This document shows, piece by piece, positions 14,120 through 21,874 of a stretch of 21,874 nucleotides of DNA. Every line of letters starts with the position of its first letter. Position 1 is the first letter of the stretch. The notes beneath the pieces are model-generated. The model searched no databases. It was not told the origin of the DNA and saw only the letters and a program-made list of their open reading frames with translations. Origin of the DNA: JBMNQS01 sp050944255 (lineage in GTDB: Bacteria > Bacillota > Clostridia > Christensenellales > Maliibacteriaceae). Made by a program: the position numbers and the translations under genes. The DNA lies in assembly GCA_050944255.1 (NCBI GenBank), contig JBMNQS010000037.1, positions 1 through 21,874 on the forward strand, in the 5' to 3' direction.

Positions 14120-15127
14120 ATGAGCAAAAAACGCCTGTTTATCTCCCTTGCACTGGTGCTGGTGCTGGCACTGTCCTTCAGCCTGGCAGGCTGCGCTAAA
14201 AAGGACAAAGCGTTAGATAAAATAACGCTGACCGAAGTGACCCACTCCGTCTTCTACGCCCCGCAGTACGCGGCCATATACCTGGGCTATTTTGAGGAAG
14301 AAGGCATCGAACTTGAACTGGTCAATGGCGGCGGCGCCGACAAATCCATGGCGGCCCTTCTCTCCGGCCAGGCGGACTTTGGTCTCATGGGCCCCGAGGC
14401 CGCACTTTATGTCACCATTGCCGAGAATAAAGATCCTGCCGTTGTCATTGGCCAATTGACCAAGCGCGACGGTTCCTTTATTGTGGGCCGCGAACCGCTC
14501 CAAGGTGAATTCGACTGGGAAGGCATGCGCGGCAAGAGCATTATCGGCGGACGTCCCGGCGGCATGCCCCTGATGACGCTGGAATATGTGCTCAAAAGCA
14601 AAGGGCTTGAGCCCGGCAGCGACATCGACGTGATCACCAACATCCAGTTCGACATGATGGGCGGCGCATTTGTCGGCGGCACCGGTGACTTCACTACCCT
14701 GTTTGAACCCGCCGCGTCCCAATTCGAGAAAGAAGGCAAGGGCTACGTGCTTGAAAGCGTCGGTTCCGCCAGCGGCGAAGTGCCCTACACGGCCTACATG
14801 GTCCGCCAGAGCATGATCGATTCCGATCCCGATCTGGTGCAGCGCTTTGTCAACGCCATTGCCAAAGGTCAGAAATGGGTGCAGGAGCATACGCCTGAGG
14901 AAATTGCCGAAGTGATCAAACCCGCATTCCCCGACAGCGATGACGAGATCCTGGCTGCCGTGGCAAAGCGCTACAAGGATGTAGACGCCTGGATGACCAC
15001 GCCTGTTATGACCGAGGATTCTTTCACGCGCCTTCAGGACATCATGGAAGAAGCGGGCGAACTGGCACGCCGCGTTGACTTCGGCGAGGTCATCGACAAC
15101 CAGTTTGCCGAAAAAACCGTTAAGTAA
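14120..15127 (+). CDS. ABC transporter substrate-binding lipoprotein, NMT1/SsuA-like
   Basis: The 335-residue protein has a lipoprotein signal with lipobox LAGC (Cys25). The mature part is a periplasmic-binding fold of the NMT1/THI5/SsuA group: SVFYAPQYAAIYLGYFEEEG, then ALLSGQADFGLMGPEAAL, then FIVGREPL and a late helical part. Members bind small compounds such as sulfonates, nitrate, pyrimidine precursors of thiamine or riboflavin; the ligand cannot be told from sequence. AGGAGGT lies nine bases before the ATG. The ATPase and permease genes follow, but only after a strong terminator and a 388-bp gap, so the receptor can be made in excess over the membrane parts. Confidence 0.88.
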   Translation: MSKKRLFISLALVLVLALSFSLAGCAKKDKALDKITLTEVTHSVFYAPQYAAIYLGYFEEEGIELELVNGGGADKSMAALLSGQADFGLMGPEAALYVTIAENKDPAVVIGQLTKRDGSFIVGREPLQGEFDWEGMRGKSIIGGRPGGMPLMTLEYVLKSKGLEPGSDIDVITNIQFDMMGGAFVGGTGDFTTLFEPAASQFEKEGKGYVLESVGSASGEVPYTAYMVRQSMIDSDPDLVQRFVNAIAKGQKWVQEHTPEEIAEVIKPAFPDSDDEILAAVAKRYKDVDAWMTTPVMTEDSFTRLQDIMEEAGELARRVDFGEVIDNQFAEKTVK

Positions 15128-15136
15128 GCGCGGCAA

Positions 15137-15183
15137 GCGCATACAAAAAGGGCGGTACAGCCGCTCTTTTTGTATGTTTGCGC
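15137..15183. terminator. Strong bidirectional terminator after the substrate-binding protein gene
   Basis: ATACAAAAAGGGCGG (15141-15155) pairs with CCGCTCTTTTTGTAT (15161-15175), 15 bp with one G-U pair and a 5-nt loop, with GCGC/GCGC flanks. A T run is present in the 3' arm on either strand. It separates the receptor gene from the ATPase-permease pair. Confidence 0.88.
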
Positions 15184-15274
15184 ACTGGATGACGCATCAT
15201 TTCCAACCGCGGCAAAAACCCGGAAATGCCGCTCTTTCAGGCGCAGAGGGATTGCAGCGCGCCACATATGAATT

Positions 15275-15302
15275 TTGTTTTTTAAAATTTATTTTTTATA
15301 AC
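15275..15302 (+). promoter_or_regulatory. Putative promoter of the ATPase-permease pair
   Basis: TTGTTT (15275-15280), a 16-bp spacer and TATAAC (15297-15302) lie in an AT-rich island. This would give an mRNA leader of about 205 nt. The remainder of 15184-15515 shows no gene and no thiamine or other riboswitch motif that I recognise. Confidence 0.5.
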
Positions 15303-15392
15303 ATTGTATTTTCTCTCTACCAGTCCCATTTTTCCTCAAATGCTGTGACGGTCCCCATCGCTGCACCATATGATGAAGTACCGGCCTAAAAT

Positions 15393-15422
15393 AAAAAGCG
15401 GCAGAGGCACCCCCGCTGCCGC
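15393..15422 (-). terminator. Terminator-like hairpin without an obvious gene
   Basis: GCGGCAG (15398-15404) and CTGCCGC (15416-15422) form a 7-bp stem. The T tract (TTTTTATTTT) is on the minus strand, where no gene ends. The stem sequence is identical to that of the MFS attenuator at 2791-2815. On the plus strand it would be a plain hairpin in the ATPase leader. Confidence 0.4.
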
Positions 15423-15515
15423 AATTGACTGTTTATATCTGAATGCCATTTCTTCAGTTCCACTATACATGATCTTCCTGCCGGTAATTTTATTGCGGAA
15501 AGGAGTCTGTCCCTT

Positions 15516-16298
15516 GTGACAAACAGCAAAATACTTCTATCCATGCAGGATGTGGGCATGGATTACCATACATTAACCGATGAAACGCGGGCACTGGACG
15601 GCATCACCTTCACCGTTTCCGAAGGCGAGTTCGTATCCATTATCGGACCTTCCGGCTGCGGCAAGAGCACCATTTTGTCGCTGATCGCAGGTCTTTTAAA
15701 GCCGACCCGGGGAAGCGTCGAGCTTTTGGGCGAAGAGGTCACCTCCCCCAGCCCTCAGGTTGGCTATATGTTTCAGTCCGACCACTTGTTCCCGTGGCGC
15801 AACGTCAGAAGAAACATCCTGCTGGGCCTGGAGGTTCAGAAACATCTGAACAGAGAGACCGCAGCGCGGGTGGACGCACTGATCAAAAGCTACGGCCTGG
15901 AAGCCTTCTCCCACTATAACCCCAATCACCTTTCCGGAGGCATGCGCCAGAGGGCTGCGCTGATACGCACCCTGGCGACCGATCCCATGCTGCTGCTGCT
16001 GGATGAACCCTTCTCCGCCCTGGATTCCCAGACCCGCCTGGCCGTTTCGGCGGATATGTCCCGGATCATCCGCGGCGAGAAAAAGACGGCGGTGCTCATT
16101 ACGCACGATATCGCAGAGGCCATTGCCATGGCCGACCGCGTCATTGTGCTGACCCAGAGGCCGGCAACCATCAAAGCCCAGTACGACATCGAGCTGACAT
16201 GCTGCCCCAGCCAGTCCCCTATCGACCGGCGGCAGTCGCCGGAATTCAAGGTGTACTTTGATAAGCTATGGAAGGAGTTGGATGTCCATGTCGACTAA
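15516..16298 (+). CDS. ABC transporter ATP-binding protein, SsuB/TauB-like
   Basis: The 260-residue ATPase carries Walker A GPSGCGKST at 44-52, Q-loop Gln87 (MFQSDHLFPW), signature LSGGMRQ at 139-145, Walker B LLLLDEP at 159-165, D-loop SALD at 167-170 and switch His197. All are intact. The sequence fits the nitrate/sulfonate/taurine importer group, and its partners are the permease that overlaps its 3' end and the lipoprotein upstream. It powers import from the cytoplasmic side. The start is GTG (15516-15518), with AAAGGAG ten bases upstream; the next ATG is nine codons later and lacks an SD. Confidence 0.92.
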   Translation: MTNSKILLSMQDVGMDYHTLTDETRALDGITFTVSEGEFVSIIGPSGCGKSTILSLIAGLLKPTRGSVELLGEEVTSPSPQVGYMFQSDHLFPWRNVRRNILLGLEVQKHLNRETAARVDALIKSYGLEAFSHYNPNHLSGGMRQRAALIRTLATDPMLLLLDEPFSALDSQTRLAVSADMSRIIRGEKKTAVLITHDIAEAIAMADRVIVLTQRPATIKAQYDIELTCCPSQSPIDRRQSPEFKVYFDKLWKELDVHVD

Positions 16299-17103
16299 AG
16301 CACTCAAAAACGCCGTATCCCGGCAGCATGAAGACTATATCCGCAAGCAGCTCAATAGAAAGCGGCTGGTACAGATCTCCCGCTGGGGGTTTTTACTGGC
16401 GTTCATCCTGCTCTGGGAGGTGGCCGCCCGGCTTGGGTGGATCGATGCATTCATCTTCTCCAGTCCCACGCGCATGTGGAACACCTTCAACAATCTGCTG
16501 GCCGAAGGCAAGCTCTGGATGCATCTGGGCACCTCCGTCTGGGAGACGGTTCTGGGATTCCTTTTGGGAACCCTCATCGGCAGCGGCGTAGCCGTTGCCC
16601 TGTGGTGGTGGAAGGGACTGGCGGATGTGCTTGAGCCCTATCTGATTGTGCTCAACAGCCTGCCTAAAGTGGCGCTTGGCCCCATCATCATCGTGTGGGT
16701 CGGCGCCGGCATGGGCGCCATCATCACCATGGCGCTTTTGATCTCGGTCATCATCACCATTATCAGCGTCTGGGCCGGCTTCAACGAGGTGGCCCAGGAC
16801 CGTATCGATCTGATGCGGTCATTCAACGCCTCCAAGGCCCAGATTTTCTTTAAAGTGGTCCTTCCCGCCAATATCCCCACCATCATCTCCAGCCTGAAGA
16901 TCAATGTGGGCATGAGCTGGGTCGGCGTGATTATGGGCGAGTTTCTCGTATCCAAAGCCGGCATCGGCTACCTGATCGTATACGGCGGCCAGGTCTTCCA
17001 GCTGGACCTGGTCATGACCTGCACCGTGCTTTTGTGCATCGCGGCAGCCATCATGTACCTAGCCGTGGCCTACCTGGAGAAAAAAGTGCGCTGGATCGTG
17101 TAA
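16288..17103 (+). CDS. ABC transporter permease, SsuC/TauC-like
   Basis: The 271-residue protein has about six membrane helices and the cytoplasmic coupling loop of binding-protein-dependent permeases, here as FNASKAQIFFKVVLPANIPT (about 181-200). This loop contacts the ATPase. It overlaps the end of the ATPase gene by 11 bp. Two starts are possible: ATG 16288 (AAGGAG ten bases upstream) and ATG 16282 (four bases); they differ by two residues. It forms the channel of the importer with the two neighbouring gene products. A strong terminator follows within 20 bp. Confidence 0.9.
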   Translation: MSTKALKNAVSRQHEDYIRKQLNRKRLVQISRWGFLLAFILLWEVAARLGWIDAFIFSSPTRMWNTFNNLLAEGKLWMHLGTSVWETVLGFLLGTLIGSGVAVALWWWKGLADVLEPYLIVLNSLPKVALGPIIIVWVGAGMGAIITMALLISVIITIISVWAGFNEVAQDRIDLMRSFNASKAQIFFKVVLPANIPTIISSLKINVGMSWVGVIMGEFLVSKAGIGYLIVYGGQVFQLDLVMTCTVLLCIAAAIMYLAVAYLEKKVRWIV

Positions 17104-17122
17104 CGGCGCCGCATATCAATAT

Positions 17123-17150
17123 AAAAAAGGAGCCCAGGGCTCCTTTTTTT
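17123..17150. terminator. Bidirectional terminator between convergent operons
   Basis: AAAAAAGGAGCC (17123-17134) and GGCTCCTTTTTT (17138-17149) form a 12-bp stem with a 3-nt loop. It serves the permease (plus) and the VanW gene (minus), which ends 11 bp away. Confidence 0.93.
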
Positions 17151-17160
17151 GTATAGGCAT

Positions 17161-18717
17161 TTAATCTCCGCCTTCCGACGGCTCCGGTTCGCTGGGCCTG
17201 GGGGTGATTCCCCTGTATATCCTGCCGGGGATGGCGGGGTAGGTATCCTTGGTGATGGGCACCTTTTCGTGCACCTGGCCGTCCTCCCCCACAGACACCA
17301 GATACGTGCGCACCACCATGCCCGGCCACGACTCGCTGACCTGTTTGGTCTCGTCCGTGTATTTGACGTAGGCGGCGTCGATATCCTGCAATTCCAGCAT
17401 GGCCGGCAGATCGGTCTTATGCAGCACCTCAGTTTCCAGATCCAGAAGCCGGTCCTTCTCCAGCGGCCTGCCGTAGATGTAGACGATCAGGCTTTCCTCG
17501 TAGGCGAATGTGCGGATATAGGCCGGAGCGCCGGTGGTGTTGGCAAAGCGAAGGTCCATGTCCGGCCAGCGGACACGGGCGTCCCGGCCCAATTCGACCC
17601 AGCCGGGATAAAGGGTGTGGGTCCATCTGTCCTCAATTTCAAACCCGGCCTTCAGCACGGCGTTGTACAGCGCCGTGGCCGCCATGGAGACCCCGGCGCC
17701 CATCTCCGGCACCTCAATGCCGTCGTCGTCCGGCGCCATGGCTTCCTGGAAACCATTGGATCCGGACCACTCCCCAACGACGCTGTTAAAGGCCATGGTC
17801 TCATTGGGCTGCATAATGACGCCGTTGAACTTTTCAAGCGCCCTTGAAGCGTTATGTCTCTGCTCTGGGCTCGCTCCCTCAAAGGATATGACGGCCTGCG
17901 CCACCCGCACGGTGGAATCCTGCAGCTGCTCCATGGTGGCCGCAGGCAATAGTTCCACCGGTTCGAGCACGATGTCCGCGCTCCAATCGTCGTATAAATC
18001 CTGGCGCAGCCGGGCAATCAGCGTGGAGATGTCCAGCGCCAAGCCGATTTTTCCCTCCGTATAGGTAAAGACCTTCTCTCCGGCGGCCGCATTGGGATTG
18101 AAGTTGACCGTGGCTTCCTGCATCGGCGTTTCAATCAGGCGCTTGGCCTCCTCAAGCGCTTCGGCCAGTTTGTCATTGTCAAAGGAAATGGTGGTCTTTA
18201 AGCTGTAGCTCCTTTTAGGCCGGAACATGCCGCCAAGTTTTTCAAAGAAACTGTCCTCCTGGCCGATGGCAAGTGCCTTTTTGACCACTTCCTCCGCATC
18301 GTCGGATACGCCCAGTTGATGGGCATTGTAGGTCCAGACGCGCCCTTCATGGCGCAGATGCACAACGGAGCCGGAAAGGTTTTCCTCGATGCTCGCGCGC
18401 ACTTTTTCAAGGGCGGCCATCCCCTTCATGCCGCCCACGTCGATGCCGTCGATGGATACGCCGCCGGCAATGCGCCCGGAAAGTTCGTCCTTTTTACCGC
18501 CGGCGGCAAAAAGGAGTGCGACAATGGTTATCAACAGCAGCGCCAGTATGCCGCTGATGATCATGAAGCGGGGCGTGATCATCCTTTTTTTCCGGCGGGA
18601 CGCGCCTTTTGCCTCTATTCTTCTTGAAGCCCCGGCCGCCGCCGAACGCGGCGCGCTCTTTCTGCGTACAATTTGCTGGCTGCGCCGTATGGGCCGATGT
18701 TCGTATCTGTCAGCCAA
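17161..18717 (-). CDS. VanW-family protein with peptidoglycan-binding-like domain
   Basis: The 518-residue protein has an Arg/Lys-rich cytoplasmic head (1-47), one membrane helix (about 50-71), a repeated YoaR-type putative peptidoglycan-binding region (about 80-280) and a VanW domain (about 285-425). A Pro/Glu-rich tail ends it. The VanW core is recognised by FNSVVGEWSGSNGFQEA, ATALYNAVLKAGFEI and DLRFANTTGAPAYI. Usually the core has GGG-x-CQ-x-ST; here it is GAGVSMAAT, with Ser344 at the cysteine position. It is outside-facing and presumably wall-associated; biochemical function is not established for the family. The start is TTG (18715-18717), with GGAGG eight bases upstream and no useful ATG before the membrane helix. 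It lies 15 bp after the PHP gene, in one operon. Confidence 0.85.
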   Translation of the reverse strand: MADRYEHRPIRRSQQIVRRKSAPRSAAAGASRRIEAKGASRRKKRMITPRFMIISGILALLLITIVALLFAAGGKKDELSGRIAGGVSIDGIDVGGMKGMAALEKVRASIEENLSGSVVHLRHEGRVWTYNAHQLGVSDDAEEVVKKALAIGQEDSFFEKLGGMFRPKRSYSLKTTISFDNDKLAEALEEAKRLIETPMQEATVNFNPNAAAGEKVFTYTEGKIGLALDISTLIARLRQDLYDDWSADIVLEPVELLPAATMEQLQDSTVRVAQAVISFEGASPEQRHNASRALEKFNGVIMQPNETMAFNSVVGEWSGSNGFQEAMAPDDDGIEVPEMGAGVSMAATALYNAVLKAGFEIEDRWTHTLYPGWVELGRDARVRWPDMDLRFANTTGAPAYIRTFAYEESLIVYIYGRPLEKDRLLDLETEVLHKTDLPAMLELQDIDAAYVKYTDETKQVSESWPGMVVRTYLVSVGEDGQVHEKVPITKDTYPAIPGRIYRGITPRPSEPEPSEGGD

Positions 18718-18732
18718 TGCCTGATCCTCCGT

Positions 18733-19593
18733 TTATAAAAAACGCTCTCTGCGGTCGATCTGACCGGCAATATTCGGGTAATCTTTTTCCACGGGCCAGT
18801 GGGCCGTCGCGCTGCCGGGCCGGGCATCACCTGTGCCATGCCAGTCGCTGCCGCCGGTGACTTTCAGACGAAGCCGCTGGCACCAGCCCCGAAGGCGCCT
18901 CTCGTCCTGCGGGGAGTTGGTGGGGCAATAGCACTCCACACCGTCGAGGCCAAGATCCGCCATGCGCCGAAGAAGCGCGTACTGCGTCGTCTCGTCGCGG
19001 GTGGTCAGGTTGGGGTGCGCCCAGCAGGCGGCAGCGCCCGCCCTGTGCAGCAGATCGATGGATTCCTCCAGCTTGAAACGCTCCCGCGGCACGTAGGCCG
19101 GCCTGCCGATAACGAGCCATTTTTCAAAGGCCTCGTCCATATCCTTTACGTAGCCCTTTTCCGCCATGGCGCGAGCAATATGTACCCTTCCCATCGATTC
19201 GCCCCCCGCATACCGGAGCACATCCTGCGTCTCAAGAGGCATATTCAGCCGCTTTAAACGCTCCAGCATCACCTGCGTACGCCGGCGCCTATGATACTGC
19301 AGCGTCTCAAAAGCCTGCAAAAGCTCGGGATGATGAATATCCACGAAATAGCCCAATATATGAAGCTCCGTGGCAAACTCGACACTCAGTTCCACGCCGG
19401 CGATCACCATGGGCCCCGAAAGCGCCTCGGATGCGGCCTGCGCCGCCTGTACGCCCGAGACGGTGTCATGATCGGCGATGGCGATGGCATGAAGCCTGCC
19501 TTCCATCGAAGCGCGTACCACATCCTGCGGCGATGCGCTGGCGTCCGACGCCGTGGTATGCAAATGCAGGTCCAGTTTTACACCACTTTTCAT
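18733..19593 (-). CDS. PHP-domain phosphoesterase
   Basis: The 286-residue protein has the PHP metal-binding motifs in order: DLHLHTTASD (about 8-17), ADHDTVSG, a Glu in GVELSVE, CWAHPN and GGSDWHG near the C-terminus. The layout matches the RNase AM/YciV group, which hydrolyses 3',5'-bisphosphate nucleotides or short RNA 5' ends using several metal ions; exact substrate is inferred only by family. The start chosen is ATG 19591-19593. A TTG 13 codons upstream is in frame but would include the promoter and has no SD. The -10 box ends six bases before the ATG, so the mRNA is predicted to begin at or next to the start codon. The VanW gene follows 15 bp downstream. Confidence 0.88.
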   Translation of the reverse strand: MKSGVKLDLHLHTTASDASASPQDVVRASMEGRLHAIAIADHDTVSGVQAAQAASEALSGPMVIAGVELSVEFATELHILGYFVDIHHPELLQAFETLQYHRRRRTQVMLERLKRLNMPLETQDVLRYAGGESMGRVHIARAMAEKGYVKDMDEAFEKWLVIGRPAYVPRERFKLEESIDLLHRAGAAACWAHPNLTTRDETTQYALLRRMADLGLDGVECYCPTNSPQDERRLRGWCQRLRLKVTGGSDWHGTGDARPGSATAHWPVEKDYPNIAGQIDRRERFL

Positions 19594-19599
19594 ACTAAT

Positions 19600-19628
19600 A
19601 TTATACTCCCAAACACCGCGTGCCGCAA
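19600..19628 (-). promoter_or_regulatory. Promoter giving a leaderless PHP-VanW mRNA
   Basis: TTGCGG (19623-19628), a 17-bp spacer and consensus TATAAT (19600-19605) place the transcription start about at the A of the ATG (19593). No SD stands between the -10 and the ATG; GGGAG lies inside the spacer, upstream of the expected RNA 5' end. Confidence 0.65.
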
Positions 19629-19678
19629 CCAAGGCCGGAAACGTCCCTGCGGCGGCTTAAAATTTCACAGGCTGTAAG

Positions 19679-19806
19679 CAAGGGCTTCGCCCTTGAACCC
19701 GCTTAAGGCTCCGCCGATCCGCTTAGAACCTTTCTTGAAAGAAAGGTTCTAAGAACTCCAAAGAACTTTTACTTCGCTTCGCGGGGAGATGATATGGCTG
19801 TTTATG
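19679..19806. repeat. Palindromic intergenic repeat, copy A
   Basis: Copy A is 128 bp. It has a CAAGGGC/GCCCTTG hairpin (19679-19695), then a 13-bp perfect stem, CTTAGAACCTTTC (19722-19734) with GAAAGGTTCTAAG (19741-19753), then GAACTCCAAAGAACTTTT, CTTCGCTTCGCGGG and a tail ending in CTGTTTATG. Compared with copy B it contains about 20 extra bases flanked by CGCTTA direct repeats. A GGCTGT just before it looks like the tail of a further, degraded unit. Confidence 0.88.
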
Positions 19807-19913
19807 CAAGGGCTCCGCCCTTGGACCCGCTCAGAACCTTTCTTGAAAGAAAGGTTCTGAGAACTCCAAAGAACTTTTGCTTCGCTTCGCGGGAAGAGGA
19901 CATGACTGTTTAT
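19807..19913. repeat. Palindromic intergenic repeat, copy B
   Basis: Copy B is 107 bp, immediately after copy A and about 90% identical over the shared part. The main stem is CTCAGAACCTTTC (19830-19842) with GAAAGGTTCTGAG (19849-19861). Relative to copy A, one T-A pair has become C-G, so pairing is kept. The two copies fill most of the 430-bp gap between PHP and ftsH. No gene was found in them. Confidence 0.88.
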
Positions 19914-19928
19914 TTCTCTTGAGAATCC

Positions 19929-19978
19929 AAAAGGGCGTATCGCCGCAAGCCGCTTTGATAAACGTCTGCGATACGCCC
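19929..19978 (-). terminator. ftsH: Terminator of ftsH
   Basis: GGGCGTATCGC and GCGATACGCCC (19933-19943 and 19968-19978) form a perfect 11-bp stem with a GC-rich loop, followed on the minus strand by TTTT. It lies 45 bp after the ftsH stop codon. Confidence 0.82.
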
Positions 19979-20023
19979 TCGTTCAGGTTCATATGCTCAG
20001 TTGGTCCTAAAAGGCAAGGACGC

Positions 20024-21874
<1,851 letters not shown>

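Noticed and set aside
14213..15142. A 309-codon minus-strand frame over the substrate-binding protein
   Set aside because: The plus-strand frame has a lipobox, an SD and family motifs; the opposite frame has none.
15398..15422. Attenuator controlling the ABC ATPase gene
   Set aside because: The T tract is on the minus strand only; on the plus strand no T run follows the hairpin, and no leader peptide was found.
19679..19913. Possible CRISPR array because of repeated palindromes
   Set aside because: Only two adjacent long units with no spacers between them, and no cas gene; it is a tandem intergenic repeat.

Overview
The window looks like chromosomal DNA of a fairly GC-rich, probably spore-forming member of the Clostridia (Firmicutes). 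The evidence is strong purine-rich Shine-Dalgarno (SD) sites, sigma-A-type promoters, compact T-tailed terminators, a PdaA-type cortex deacetylase, a VanW-family protein, a fused gamma-alpha 2-oxoacid:acceptor oxidoreductase subunit and two-gene sigma/anti-sigma units typical of this class. Species cannot be assigned from the sequence. Both ends cut genes: a 2-oxoacid oxidoreductase alpha subunit at the left and ftsH at the right, both on the minus strand.

Layout. 1-3103: minus-strand oxidoreductase subunit, then a Mef-like MFS efflux pump with a 250-nt leader containing a 41-codon leader peptide and a T-tailed attenuator hairpin. 3104-7078: minus-strand membrane-anchored alpha/beta hydrolase, divergent from a plus-strand PdaA-type deacetylase with a Pro/Thr linker and a frameshifted transglutaminase-like lipoprotein. 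7079-10330: a visibly more AT-rich block with a nucleotidyltransferase and an ECF sigma factor overlapping its large membrane partner, all minus strand, separated by a 436-bp stretch with a strong terminator and a possible gene remnant. 10380-10741: tRNA-Tyr(GTA) and tRNA-Leu(CAG) under one promoter and one terminator.

10888-13933: a plus-strand operon of two small polytopic membrane proteins (a DUF5058 member and a partner) and a PM20D1-like M20 metallopeptidase. 14050-17150: an ABC importer of the NMT1/SsuA type, with a lipoprotein receptor, a strong terminator and then a separately promoted ATPase-permease pair. 17161-19628: minus-strand PHP phosphoesterase and VanW-family protein, whose transcript appears to be leaderless. 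19670-19913: two tandem copies of a palindromic repeat with a compensatory base-pair change. 19914-21874: the ftsH terminator and the ftsH gene, which runs off the window.

The three observations most worth following are the leader-peptide attenuator in front of the efflux pump, the uncharacterised two-membrane-protein plus M20 operon (whose membrane proteins look like diverged homologues of each other), and the covarying tandem repeat. All functional statements rest on reading motifs by eye; no database search was run.
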